A stretch of DNA of 64,000 nt, from NCBI RefSeq assembly GCF_026210795.1, contig NC_089438.1, positions 1,633,501 through 1,697,500 on the forward strand, given 5' to 3'. The position numbers and the translations under genes were made by a program. The notes beneath the pieces are model-generated. The model saw only the letters and a list, made by a program, of their open reading frames with translations, was not told the origin of the DNA and did not search any database. The DNA comes from Rhizophagus irregularis (Eukaryota > Glomeromycota > Glomeromycetes > Glomerales > Glomeraceae). Of this stretch, positions 47,172 through 59,921 are shown piece after piece. Every line of letters begins with the position of its first letter. The first letter of the stretch is position 1.

Positions 47172-49667
47172 TTATATTATCTTTTCATTTAATACTTCAA
47201 AATTATTATTATTACTATTATTGTTATTATCTTCTGTGTCATTTCTTAAGTTATAATTTTTTATAAAAGAAGCAAAGATTAAACCCATTACAGCCACAAA
47301 TATACAAAGTATGTAAATTGTTGAAATGCCATTATTAATACTATTTAATATTATGTTCTTTTGTTCTTCATCTAATTGTCGAATATTTTTAAGCGATAAT
47401 ACATCATTAAGAGAACTTTTAATAGGATAATTTTGTGTATTTTTCATATTCGATAAAATATGATTATCAAATAGTGCTGTTGATATCGATATGCCAAATA
47501 TAAATCCGTAACCTCTAAAAAAATTACAAAGTCCGATCATACCAGATTTTTCTCCTTTCTTAACGGCACGTAAAGCAGGTATTAATAAAATAAATTGGGT
47601 TCCGATACCACATCCAATAACTATTAATGCTATCACACGTAATAATGTTTCTGTAGTTAAATTTAATGTTGACAATAAAAATCCACCACCTATTAGTGAA
47701 ATTGAACCAATATATAATAACCATTTATACTTTTCAAATTTAATTACCAACGTTCCACTAATTGCACAAAATATTACGACGCTTGATACTAAAGGTAAAA
47801 GTGATATACCAGATTGTGTAGCCGATTGCAAACGAACGTATTGAAAATATATTGGAGTATAATAAATTACTATCACTTGTATCCAGCCAATAAAATAAAA
47901 ACATCCAAATATGGCCCTTATAGAAGAATCTTTGAACATTGATGTTGGTATTAAAGGTTTTTTAACAAATATTTTTTCAAATATTCCAAAAAACATTAAA
48001 ATAACAAATCCGACCCCAAAAATTGTTAATATTGTCACACTAATCCAAGGGAATTTATTTCCTCCATAATTTAAACCAAAAAGTAATAATAATAATCCTG
48101 AAGCCAGCAGGAAGATTCCCAACCAATCAACCTCTTTTAATTTGGTTGAAGTATTTTCAGATGATTTACCAAATTTTCTTAGTGCGATTAACAATATTAT
48201 TATACATATTATTGATAATGGGCCATTCATGTAAAATGACCACCTCCATGAAACATAATCTACAAATAAACCACCTAATAGTGGACCAATTATAAATGCT
48301 ATAGCAAATATTATGTTCATAACAATATTATAAAATACTTTTTGTTTATAAGGTAAAACTTCTGATATAATAATAAATGTCATAGATGCTATCATACCAC
48401 TTCCTATTCCCATGGTTGCTCTAGTTGCAATTAGCCATTGAATATTTTGTGATGCTCCACATAATACTGAACTCGCACCAAATATTAAAATTGATACTAA
48501 AAATGTCAATTTTTTTCCAAATATTGTTGATAATTTTCTGCAAAATGGTTGTAACATTGTCTTTAACAAAGTGAGAAATAATTTGTAAAAAAAAAAGAGG
48601 AAAAAAGAAAAATAAGTTATAAAATCTACATAAAAGATATATTGCAAAACTTTTTTTTAAAAAAAAAGAGAGACTTACACTTGTTAGACTATGACTATTT
48701 ATTAACCATGAAAATTCTTCACCGGATTTAAATTCTTCCAAAATTTTGGGCAATTGATTTGCTACCAAATTAACATCAAGTATTGCAAGAAAAAGTATCA
48801 GACAACATCCAATCATTAAAAGAAATTTTTCCCATATTTTAAGTCTTATAACATTTTTCGTTCTAATCGATTCTCTAAAAATTTGATTAAATGAAGTAGT
48901 TGGAGAAAACGCTGTAGTGATATCGTTTGTGTTGGTTAGATGTTTTTGCGATATTGGGGAATCTATAACTCCTACTTCTATTGTACTTTCACTTCTTGAA
49001 GTAGTAGTATCTCCACCTTTAGTTGTTATAAATGATAATTTTGATATTCTTTTCGAATTCTTTACACTATAGTCTTCTTCTTCTATAATGATCTCAGAAG
49101 AATTATTTCTATTATGTCGAGATGACTTTATTGGCCTATTACGATTTTTTTTTGTACTATCATCTTTATTGATATGTTCAACATCAATGTTCGATGATGA
49201 TCCTTCACCGGTAATTTTTTTACTGTTATTAGGTTTAACAGAAGATTTTGACTTTAAAACGGCTTCTTTGTTTAAAAGATTTTCTTCATGTAAATTATTA
49301 TTTGTATCATCATTATCATTATTATTATCGTTATTATTTTCTATTTCAACATGATCATAAGGTTCCCCTACGTAAGTATTTGATCCTGAAGAAGGTTGAA
49401 CCGTATGATTATATTTTGGTTTTGATGAATATGATGATTCTACTGTTTTAATCTCAGATTCTATTATAGGATTTAAATTTGAATGCGAAGATCTTTTAAT
49501 CAATGATTCATATTCTCTTATTTTAGTTGTAACTGCCGCTGAATTACTACTGGATGAATAATTATACGGATTATTAATATTAATGTTTTTAACATTATTG
49601 TTACCATTATTACCATTACTATTACCACTATTACCATTATTACCATTATTATTACCATTATTACCAA

Positions 49668-49707
<40 letters not shown>

Positions 49708-50202
49708 AATATTATAATTATTGAAGTCCATTGTTAACCTATTAGTATCAAATGGAGAAGAAGGACTAGTAATAAATGGAGATGACGCTGTTGTAGACAA
49801 ATCAATGTCTGATTGATTATTATGACTTTGATTAATTATTGATTGTACTGATTGTCTCATAGTATTAATTAATAAATTACTTGTTGAACCTTGTGGTGTC
49901 ATATAAGCAGTTGTTGTTGAATCTAATGATGATGATGGATAATGACGAATTACTCTGCTATTATTACTACTACTGCCATTATTTTTACGATATTGTTGCC
50001 ATATATCACTATTTTTATTTTTTAAGTAAATGTTATTGTTATTTTTATTATCATTGTTATTGTTGTCGTTGAAAGTCCTTTCTTCATTTTCATTTTCATT
50101 TATAACTTCTATTTCTGTTATTTCTGTTGTTGCTTCAAAAAATATGTCACCTTCGCTTGAAATACTCCCCTGTGAAGATTTCGGTGAATGTTTCGAAGAC
50201 AT
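47172..50202 (-). CDS. MFS transporter, DHA2-like, with Asn-rich N-terminus
   Basis: Two exons (50202-48679 and 48560-47172) join in frame to 970 residues. Residues 1 to about 430 are disordered, rich in Asn and Ser, with a poly-Asn run (encoded near 49667-49711). The membrane part begins FLLMIGCCLILFLAILDVNL and has about 14 hydrophobic segments, as in the DHA2 drug:proton antiporter/siderophore branch. Motif C-like GPLLGGLFVDYVSWRWSFYM is present. Motif A, usually G-x-L-x-D-x-x-G-R-K, reads CRKLSTIFGKK here, so its Gly and Asp are missing. Substrate unknown: drug or siderophore export are possibilities. The huge N-terminal tail is unusual for a transporter. Confidence 0.85.
49667..49711. 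repeat. (ATT)n microsatellite
   Basis: A pure att repeat of about 12 units on the plus strand, which encodes the poly-Asn run of the MFS transporter on the minus strand. Flanking (tta)(cca) units are related. Confidence 0.9.
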
Positions 50203-51200
50203 TTACTTAAGTAAACCTTTATTATTATTTATTTAATTATCAGTTATCTTTTTTTTTTTAAATAAAAAGTGAATTTCTATTTTTATTTATTTAATTTATT
50301 TCACACATGAACGTGTGAACAAAAAAAAAATTTTTTTTTCCGGAACGTTAAATATTTAATCAGGAAGAATCAAATAAAAAAGAAACAGGGAAATAATAAT
50401 AAAAAAAAGATTGTCAACTCATTTTACTTATTAAAGTTTAAAAAAGATGATGAAGGTAAAAGATTTCATTATTACTGGAAATTTTTTTTTTCACTTTAGA
50501 AAAAAAAAATTATATATATTGTATACAAACTTAAATTAAATTTTGAATTACAAACAATAAGTTGTGTATCGTTTCGTTTAATTACATAAAAAAAAAAGGC
50601 TTTTCGTATATTAATCTCATTCGAAATACATTACCCGAACGGAATAACGAAAATAAATCTTTTAATTCGTTTCTAATAATAAGGATACTTTTAAGTTAAT
50701 TAAAGAAACTTTTTTTGGAATCCATTCTTTCCTGTCTGAAACATAATATTTGAAAAACACGCGATGTTTAATTGTATCATTATAAGTTACCTAATAAGGA
50801 TTAATGTACCAAACAATGCACCTATAAGCACAACTTGTCATTTAAAGTAAAACCCAAAAATCTGGTCTTAAGATCTAAAAAACCAAAATGTATCACTACA
50901 GAAAAAAAAAATAATAATAAATAAAAAATTGAGATCATTTTTATCGTCATTTTCAAAATGAATTTTTTTACCACAATTATAAAAATAGAAATATTTCAGT
51001 AAAATTTATGGAACACCATTTAAAAAATGCGATTAAAAAATCCCTGTGATCTTTCCTGTAAATTTAACCTATATTATGCACAATTACAAAATAAACATTA
51101 TAAACATTTAAAATATAATATATTAACATTATTGTATATTTATTATATTTATGACAAAACATATGACATAGTATATTTATTTCAACTAATTAAATTTAAT
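50203..51200. other. Intergenic, MFS promoter and UTP4 3' region
   Basis: AT-rich with poly-A/T runs (near 50245, 50325, 50490, 50590). It contains a short palindrome cacacatgaacgtgtgaa near 50302. No gene is supported; the 67-codon stretch at 51027-51230 overlaps the end of the UTP4 gene. Confidence 0.4.
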
Positions 51201-54200
51201 TTATGTACCATATTTTGCTTTATAAAATGATGGTGGTAAATTCTCTAAAATAGAACTAAAAGATCTTTCTACTACAACTAATTGATTATGTTTAATAAAA
51301 TTTAAATACATTAATGTTTGGTATCTATTAACTAATTGAAAACTGATCGTATCCGTATATATTTTTTCATATTTTTGTTCCTGTTCTCCTGATTGTTGTT
51401 TCTTCAAAAATTTCGGTTTAGATTGTTGTCCTGAACATCTCGCACAAATTAATTCATTATTATTACCAGTGCCTTCTTTTATTTTGCATTTATTAAAATC
51501 AATTAAACATAAATAATTTGCTCCCCATACAATCATACTATCAGAAGATGGATTAAATGAACATCCCATAATCTTATCTTTAAGATTAAGAAAGTTTTGC
51601 GGAAGTTTTTCTGAATATTTTAATGACCAATCGGTTAATTTCTTTTGTTGTAAATCAAAAAGATAGAATTGATTTGATGTCAAAGTTATTACAAGTATAG
51701 GTTCAAATGGATTAAATGTTAATGAAGTATGTATAGAAGAAAATTGATTAATGGTCATATGATGCTATGCCAAGTAAGTAAGTAAATAAATAAATAAATT
51801 AATACATTATAAAAAAAAAATTTAATATTAAAATAATAATAATAAGTATATTTTACCTTAAGAGTCTCTAAATTATATACGTAAATTTGATTTAGAAGAT
51901 CACCAGTTGCTAACCATTTACCATCTTCACTTATAGTCAAGCTGGTTAGTGGTTCACAATCAGGTTTTGTAGAGTAGTCATCAAATCGTTCCAGAACTGT
52001 TATATAAACATCATCCTCTTCGTCAATTTCAAGCCCAAAAACTACTATTTCAGAATTCATAAAAGCTACTACAAGTTTACTTCCATTTGGAACAAATCCT
52101 AATAAATTGGCTCCAACATTACGTCCGTCTATAGTTACTTGAGGAAAATCTTTTATTTTACGTACTTTTAAATGATTTGAATGAACTGGATTATCGTCCT
52201 AAGAAAATAAATAAATAAATAAATAAAAAAGTAAATGTTACTTATTTATAATTAAAAATTTAATAATCATATTTACGTCTTCCAGGACTTTGAACAATTT
52301 GATACGTTCAACATCAGATACTGCAATCCATTCCCCATTTTCGGATATTGAACTTGCCATTAATTGATTATTTCCCTAATGATATTAATTCAAAATGAAT
52401 AAATATCTAATATAACGTAAATAAATAAATAAATAAATAAATAAATACCTTTAATTTTATTTCTAAAATAGCCTTTTGAGGTTCTACTAATTCCAAACGA
52501 GGAATTTTTTGTTTAAATTGATCTGGTTCTGGCGGCATTGCTATAAATAGTTATAAATCGACACTTAGTCACGTCCTTAAATATGTGTGTATAAACATAC
52601 ACACTTAAAATTGCTTGATATTTTACCTTTACCCAATCTCCAGATTTTTATATGATCATTAGATCGAAACATTATTAATTTTTTTGATTTGGACATGTTA
52701 ATCATAGGTTTTAAAGGAACATAAGGCACCCTATAATATTTGCTTTTAGGGAAATTTAAAGTTGGAGCAAAGACCATAGTTGTATCAACACCTTCATATA
52801 AGACAATTTATATCGTGTTATTCCAGGAATTCATAATTTTTTTTTTAAAAAAAAATTTTACGATGCTATAAATACTTTACCTCCAGAAATTACAGAATTA
52901 ACACCCCTTTCTTCACATATCGCGAGAGCTTTCACATCATGCATATGATGACGACTATATCCTACCTTTACCCAGTATTTCTCATTGACTGAATTATCCT
53001 TACCGTATGATTTGGGTTTAGGAACAATTCGATATAGAACACATTTACGATCTACTCCAGAAGAATAAACCATTGTACCATCCTAAGAATTAGGGCAAAT
53101 ATATAAGAAATAATCAAGATAAATAAAAAAAGAATTTACATTTACGATCTTACCTAGAAGAATAAACTATTGTACTATCCTAAGAATTATAAAACATATG
53201 TTGAAATAATCAAGATAAATAAAAAAAGAGAATTTATGTTAAAAGTATTTACCATATTCGAAACCAAACACAAAACATCTGCGTCGTGACCACCAAGTTT
53301 TTGTTTCATCGTGCCAAATGTTCCTTCCCAGAAACATACGTAACCAAGCGAGTCACCACTTATTATAGTATCATCTCTAAAAATCATTTGTGTCGTTAAA
53401 ATGTGTATAAAACAATATGCATTTCTTTAAAATCGGGAAGTTTAAACTTACTTTAACACTTGAATTGCCCATACAATAGTTTCTTTCCGTGAATTTTTAT
53501 CTGGAGTTATCCTAAGTATTTCACGTCCTTCAAAAAAAAAAAAAATATTTATATTTAAAATATGAATAAAGTTGCATCCTCATTTTTCTCTTATTAATAC
53601 CTTGTTCAACATCCCACTTTATAATAAGACTATTCGAAGTCCCAAATACAATATATTTATCTTCCTTGTCCCAGGCTATAGAAGTAACTTTTGCTTCCTT
53701 TCTATCATAATTTTTTACTAAGGATAATCCATCATCTGTAATTTCAAATATTCGTACACCTCCATCATCACACCCAATAGCAAGTAATGTATTTGCGTGA
53801 TTAACGGCCATACACCAAATTGCTCCTCCATGTGAATTAATAAATTTCTAGAATTAATTTTAATTAATAAGTATAAAGGTAGGTATTCAATAATGTAAAT
53901 GATGTAAATCCTTTTCGCAACAATAAATCAATTTTCAATTAAAATTGATTCGTTGCATTTTTTTGTAAAAGTTAAAAAAAAAACTTTTTTTTTCCTAATA
54001 TTATTTACCTTGCTTTTTAATTTTGTCGTATCCCATTCAATTATTAATCCATTGGCACTACCAGAGAATAATCTTGGCGATTTATTAGCCAATTCCTTTA
54101 AAGCTTTTTCTTGTTCATCTTTTGTACTATAAATTATCTTATCTGTTTCTGTTAAACTAAGTTTATGTACCCATATGATTGATTCCACGGAAGTATTCAA

Positions 54201-54444
54201 TTCACCTAATATTCTCTAAACGCCGATAATAAAGTGAATTAATTTAAATATAAAATAGCATAATAAAAACTTTTAAATTGCAGCTAAATACTTTTTCTAG
54301 GTGCCAACTAAACGGGTTCCATATTTCAATATCTCCATTAGCACGACCACATGCAACTAAAGGTCTAGCCGTACCGGTCGTAAATGCAAGAGCATTAATA
54401 GCTGATGGCATATACTCTACGAAACGACACCTATGAATCTCCAT
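51201..54444 (-). CDS. UTP4: U3 snoRNP/t-UTP protein Utp4 (Cirhin)
   Basis: Utp4 is a double WD40 propeller of the t-UTP (UTP-A) complex, which binds nascent pre-rRNA at the 5' ETS. The start at 54444 gives MEIHRCRFVEYMPSAINALA, then ACGRANGDIEIWNP, near-diagnostic for the family. WD segments follow in exon order: PRLFSGSANGLIIEWD; GGAIWCMAVNHANTLLAIGC; VTSIAWDKEDKYIVFGTSN; DDTIISGDSLGYVCFWEGTF; MVYSSGVDRKCVLYRI; NSVISGG; IMFRSNDHIKIWRLGK; and WLATGDLLNQIYVYNLE. The end is SILENLPPSFYKAKYGT, as in family members. About 13 exons; the exon around 53040-53080 has a degenerate tandem copy in the adjoining intron. With the TAF1A-like gene it makes two rRNA-pathway genes in this region. Confidence 0.93.
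53041..53232 (-). repeat. 97-bp tandem duplication at a UTP4 exon-intron border
   Basis: acatttacgatct begins at 53041 and again at 53138, so the unit is 97 bases. It covers the 5' end of one UTP4 exon plus the adjoining intron. The copy at 53041-53137 contains the functional acceptor; the copy at 53138-53232 has point changes and a cryptic acceptor-like ag followed by 26 exon-like bases and a gtaaga donor-like site (read on the minus strand). Confidence 0.8.
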
Positions 54445-54601
54445 TTTTTTTCAATATTATAGAATAGAATTTTTTTTTAGATTATCAAAAAAAAAAATTG
54501 TTAATGGATCATGTGATTTGCATATATTTTAATCACATCTGAGATGTGCAAAACCGAAATACTTTTTGTCTGTAAAACCAAATCGTTCAAAGAATAAAAA
54601 C

Positions 54602-54885
54602 ATGAAGTCATTTTGGGCTTCTTATAAGTCTTTGCCACCAAGAACACGCGTTTATCTCGGTTTAGGTATCATTTCGTTTTAATATAGACTCAAGTTTTTA
54701 CTTTCGTTTATTTAATAAACTTAAAACTTAAAAATATATTAATAGGAGGAATAGCCATAGCTTTAACAGGTCATTACGTTAGTGACTGGCTGGAAAAAAA
54801 AATTTCTGTAGACTCTCAAGCAACTGCGGGAAATGCTTCAAATAATTTATCGAATCAAATCACCAATACTTCTCAAAAAACTTAA
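54602..54885 (+). CDS. Small single-span membrane protein, unknown
   Basis: Two exons (54602-54665 and 54746-54885) with a GT-AG intron give 67 residues: a basic start (MKSFWASYKSLPPRTRVYLG), a hydrophobic, Gly-rich helix (residues about 18-34), then VSDWLEKKISVDSQ and a polar tail. The positively charged N-terminus with LPPRTR before one helix resembles small mitochondrial membrane proteins, but I do not recognise the family and give no function. The gene is head to head with UTP4 (157 bases between start codons) and ends 122 bases before the SVP26 stop. Confidence 0.6.
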
Positions 54886-55006
54886 TGTGAAAGAAAATAT
54901 ATATTAACATTTCTATGAATATATTACTAAATATTTTAATGATTCACAATAATTATTGTTCCTCAACTAATTTACGCGATTATAAATTAATATATTTTAC
55001 AATAAA

Positions 55007-55985
55007 CTATAAACTTTTCCTTGTTGTAAGATTCGATGAGTTTGATGTAGATGTCAAAGGAATCATATCATCCTTTTTTTGCAATATGAAATTAAGTAAA
55101 CTTTTAAGCAGCCCAGATTTATTTCGTGATGGAATCAAGTCTGCATTATAAATATTCGGATCTATTAGGGAGAAAAAAATTTAACATGTATCAATAAAAA
55201 AGAAATTATAATAATGAAATAACAAACCAAAAGATGGGAGCGCGTTATCGTTAGCGCTTAAAGAAATAAAATAAGAGAATGGAATTAACCAAACGCAAAT
55301 TCCAAAGAATGCAGCAACATCTACGAATACAAAATAGCGAGATGTAAAGTATTGAAACCATAGAAAGTGGTCAGCTATCACCAGCACTTAAGGAAAAAAA
55401 GGTTAACGTTATTTTTACCAAAAAAAAAAAAAAAATCTATGAAAATTTACCACAGCTTGCGATAAACGGTAAACTTGTCAAATTGATAAACGGAAATGTC
55501 TCTAGGTTCATTGTATATACACCATGACACATTATAGAGAAAAGAATGCGCCAAAACGGAAAACTATCGAATAACCATAGAAGAACGTGAATTACCACAA
55601 CCATCTAATTTTTATCGTATTTATTATTAATTAAAAAGCTTTATACAAAAAAAATTGAAGAAATTTATACTGAAATTGATATCTACGATATCTACCTACC
55701 AACGTTACATTCTTTATAATCTTTCTTGTCAAAACTGTATATTCTTCGACGAGCTCAGCTAGTTATACAACGAATGTTAACAATGTTACAAATAAAGAAT
55801 AGATTTGTTTCACTCAGAAAACAAAGTACCTAAATAATATAGTCCACATGCTTTGAGAAACAAATTGATTAGTAAGTTGTTTTATAAAGTTGTAAAAAAA
55901 AGGTATTTAAAATACCTAAGCTCAACGTTAAAAATAAGAACGCGAGTACAGCTGCGCCATATGATAAAAGGTGTAATAAAGTCAT
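55007..55985 (-). CDS. SVP26: ER-Golgi cargo adaptor Svp26 (TEX261)
   Basis: Svp26/TEX261 is a multi-span membrane protein that helps load glycosyltransferases and other type II membrane proteins into COPII vesicles. Six exons (55985-55916, 55850-55830, 55758-55700, 55604-55451, 55386-55228, 55161-55007) give 205 residues. The start MTLLHLLSYGAAVLAFLFLT is followed by the family block CGLYYLAELVEEYTVLTRK. Later blocks are MNLETFPFINLTSLPFIASC, then VIADHFLWFQYF and FVDVAAFFGICVWLIPFSYF, then SLSAND. Four hydrophobic segments are visible. The second exon is only 21 bases. The gene is head to head with the HDAC11-type gene (281 bases between start codons). Confidence 0.92.
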
Positions 55986-56266
55986 TTTATGAACAAAAAA
56001 AAAATTTTTTTTTTTGATTTTATAAATTAACAGGCTCTGATAATGATCGACCTGCTACCTGATTTAGGGATTTTCATACGCGTTTAATAGACAAACACTT
56101 CATTACACTTCCAAAAAAAGATATAAACTAATTTAACTATAATAAATTTCAACTTTGTTTCAGCCTTTTCTTTTACATATTTTTTTTTGTTTTTTTTATT
56201 ACTATATTTTTATTTATTTATTTATTTATTTATTTTTTGACTCCAAGAGTGTAAAAAGTCGCTAAT

Positions 56267-57457
56267 ATGACAAAAGTACCAATAGTTTACCATCCATGTT
56301 ATAATATTGTATTTTGGAATCTTGAAAAGGTCAGTAAAAGTATCTTACGATAGCATTTGGACAAATTTGAAATTAATATTATTTACAATTTGTGTAGATA
56401 CATCCATTTGATACGCAAAAATTTAAAAGAATTTATCGAATTTTATTAACATCGGGATTATTTGATGCTGATTCATTTTATGAACCTTCACCTCCAACTC
56501 CACTTGATATAGCAAATTTACATTCGACACAATATCTTGAATCATTAAATAGTAATGTTCAATTGCAAAAAATTTTGGAAGTTCCTTTTTTAGCCGTCTT
56601 ACCTCAAGCTTTAATGAAGAAAAAAGTACTGGAACCAATGTTATTACAAACTGGTGGAAGCGTTCTTGCCGCAGAATTAGCCTTAGAATATGGTTGGGGG
56701 ATTAATTTAGGTATTTAATATTAAGTTTAGTTTGATCAATGAATTTGAAAATTTATTGTATTTGCTTTTTTAGGAGGAGGATTTCATCATGCGCATCATG
56801 ATGGTGGTGGTGGCTTTTGTGTTTACGCGGATATTACCCTGATGGTTGAAAAAATACTGTCGAAATACCCTGATCAAGTTTCTCGTGTTATGATTGTGGA
56901 TTTGGACGCTCATCAGGTATCAACAACATATTCATTCGTTCATCCACTCATTTTTTTTTATTCCTTCGCTTATTACAAGTTTCTTGTAGGGAAATGGATA
57001 TGAACGCGATTTGGCACATAATAATAAAATTCATATTGTAGATGCATTTAATGTTCATATATATCCACAGGACAATGATGCATTCTCTTCAATCACTACA
57101 CCAATTCCATTAACATCACCAGAATTAAAACAAGATGATAAATATCTTCCTCTCATTCAATCAAATCTATTTCAATCATTTCATAAATTTCATCCTCAAT
57201 TTATTATATATAATGCAGGAACAGATTGTTTAGAAGGCGACCCTCTTGGAGCAATGAATTTATCGGCTGAAGCGATATTGAAAAGAGATGAAATCGTATT
57301 TCGAATGGCTTTCGATCATGGAGTTCCTATAGTAATGTTACTGAGTGGAGGATACCAAAAAAAAAATGCAGAAATTATTTCTGCGAGTATTTTAAATTTA
57401 ATTAGTAAGTTTGGTCTTTTGGAAGGACGTAGAAAATCTGTTATAACTTCTCATTAG
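56267..57457 (+). CDS. HDAC11: Class IV (HDAC11-type) deacetylase
   Basis: HDAC11-type enzymes are zinc deacylases; human HDAC11 prefers long-chain acyl groups. Four exons (56267-56329, 56398-56710, 56774-56916, 56990-57457) give 328 residues, close to the class IV size. The start MTKVPIVYHPCYNIVFWNLE is followed by HPFDTQKFKRIYRILL, a family mark. Active-site motifs: GGGFHHAHHDGGGGFC (His pair at residues 130-131), IVDLDAHQGNGYERD (the DxDxH zinc site), YNAGTDCLEGDPLG, and LSGGYQ. All catalytic residues appear present. The second His-His (residues 133-134) is a variation. Class IV HDACs are missing from many model fungi, so the gene is of comparative interest. Confidence 0.9.
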
Positions 57458-58088
57458 AGAATATACAGTAGTTGTCATTTTATCATTATATATTACTCGT
57501 CATATTTTTTTGCTTTGTACAAAATATTGTTTTTTTGTATTATATATATATAGCTGATTTACATGGGTGCCTGATAGACATCGCTGTGAAACTTAAATAT
57601 GTACCTTTCTTAATAGATTTACATAACATTTTAACATTATATTGTTTTACGCGTTTCTTATTAATTATAAATAATTTATTTTTTTATTTATATTTAAATA
57701 TTTTTTTTTATACAAGAATATCACATTAATTGAACAAATCCGATAGACCGCAGTTTGATATTCCAAGTTTCGATTGTTATATTTGTCAGATAAAGCCGAT
57801 GCTATATTTATATGAGCGTCAATAAGAAAGATGTTTCACATGCTTCAGATCATACCTTTTGGAAGTCATTTGGAGTCATTACCTACAAAATGCTTTTGTT
57901 TTTTTGTTTCCTCATTTAGGCAAAAATGCCTTTTGGTACACATTTTTTTTTATCGTCACAAAAGCATTTTGATTATCTAAATCATTATCTACATTATAAT
58001 AAAAAGTGCCCGCTTTTGTTTTTGTTTTTATAACCACTTGATTCCTTTTTTTTCTTTTAAAAAATAATTTTGAAATTTATTTGAAATA
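57458..58088. other. Intergenic between HDAC11-type and Lnt-like genes
   Basis: AT-rich, with T-tracts and the inverted-looking words caaaatgcttttgttt and caaaagcattttg (57893-57970). The 85-codon open stretch at 57472-57729 is hydrophobic by composition only. No gene is supported. Confidence 0.4.
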
Positions 58089-59921
58089 ATGATATACCAA
58101 TTTTTAAAACAAACGGTTAAACAGCTAGCATACATGTTCCCAGCTCATGGGACTGTATTTTGTTTAACATGGTTTGGAGTTGGGCCTACTCCAATTCCTA
58201 TCCTATCATTTTTTAATTTACCATTAATTTATATATTGGTTCGTAAGAGTCCATCATTAATAAACTTACCATTATTTTTGGCACTCACATCAGGAGCTGC
58301 TTTGGCTCATAATGAACCAACAACTTCACCTATGGAAAGTTATTTTGAAAACTTTACGATTTTATCAATTATAGGAGCGTCAATAGCGCTTGTTACGCTA
58401 ATACCAATGGTATTGACGAAGTACCTCTCAATAAAAATTAACGATAGGTATGAAAATTTCACACATAATGTGAACTCAAGATTAATGTTTCCGGTAATTT
58501 GGACGGCAGCCTGGTCGTTATTTAGACGATATTCTCCTTTAGGATCCTGGGGAGATTGGTCATATACAATTGATAACTCGGGATATACAGGCGATCCAAT
58601 CGTACAGATAGCCTCAATTGGAGGGCTCAGTGCAATTAATCTTCTTTTGGCGTTGTGGATGCAAGTAATATCCGATTATCTGATATTGAGACATAGAATA
58701 AATAAAACAAATCGTAATATTATATTGGATGAGGAAACTCCCTTAATTAATCATCCAACTCCTGATAACGACGATAACACAATGGTATATAAAGAAGATA
58801 TAACAAATAACTATTATTTACGTATGGGAATGCTGTTTGTTATTCTAGGTTGTTTTTTCATCGGAAGTTACAGGTTAAACAACATAGAAAGCAATTTTAA
58901 CCATACGCAAACTGAAGAAGTTGGATGTGTATTACCAAGCTATGGTGTTACGATGGATGAAATGTTTAAAAAAACAGCGACGTTAGTAACTAATTTTCAA
59001 TCGAAAATTGTATTGTGGAGTGAATCAGCAATTTCAATAGAAAATGATTCCGAGTATGAAAAGTTATTAAATACAGCTTATAATTATACGAACAAATATC
59101 ACTTTTTTTTGGGATTAGCATATACAGTCCGTAATGGCTCCAAGAAAAAAAATATGTTGACGTTCATTGGGAATAATGAAACATTATTCAAATATGAGAA
59201 AACACATCCTGTTCCATTGGTAGAATCATATTCCACTGAAAGTGGTCCAGGATATTTGAGTACTGTAAAAATTGAATTACCAAAGAAAGAAAGAAGACAA
59301 ACAGAATTTTTAAGTTTAAATGTTAGTGGAGCCATATGTCTAGATATGGATTTCCCAGAGTTACTTGGCCAAGCGGCAGGCGCAAATTTGATTTTGTCAC
59401 CGGCACAAACTTGGTCCGCACATGTCGGAATGCAACATTTAAAAATGTCATCTGTAAGAGCGGTTGAAAATGGGTATTGGATTTTAAGATGTGATGGAGG
59501 TGGAGCTTCAGGGCTCATCGGTAATATATTTGCAATATTATAATATTTATTTATAAATTACGCAATTAAAAATTTTTTTTGACCTTTATTTATAGATCCT
59601 TACGGTCGTATTCGACATGTACAAATTGCGACTAATGACCATACCAATCTATATTCTTGGGAGGTTCCTTTTAGTGAAGAAAAAATTAAAACTTATTATG
59701 CTGTTTATGGTGAAGCAACGGTATGGGGAGCATTTGGTTTTCTAATTTTATGTGAACTAGCATGGTATACTTCCTGGAAGCATGCTGAGGGAGACATGGA
59801 ACATGTGACGAATAAAGTTAAACAAACTATTGAGCAAGGTCAAAAATGGATGGAAAATAAATATGATGAGATTTTTGATGTAGAGGAACTACCTCCAAGC
59901 GTGCAGCAAAGTCTCCTATAG
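58089..59921 (+). CDS. Lnt-like nitrilase-superfamily membrane protein
   Basis: Two exons (58089-59520 and 59596-59921) give 585 residues. The N-terminal 260 or so residues contain six to seven membrane segments; the rest is a carbon-nitrogen hydrolase domain. This is the layout of bacterial apolipoprotein N-acyltransferase (Lnt). The nitrilase triad can be placed: Glu312 in VLWSESAIS, Lys371 in KYEKTHPVPLVES and Cys417 in GAICLDMDFPEL. A further membrane segment (AVYGEATVWGAFGFLILCEL) and a soluble tail follow. Similar fusions occur in other fungi; their substrate is not established, so an acyl-transfer role is inference. No frameshift is seen. Confidence 0.8.

Noticed and set aside
49088-50236. 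Plus-strand open frames opposite the MFS gene
   Set aside because: Antisense shadows of the low-complexity Asn/Ser-rich N-terminus.
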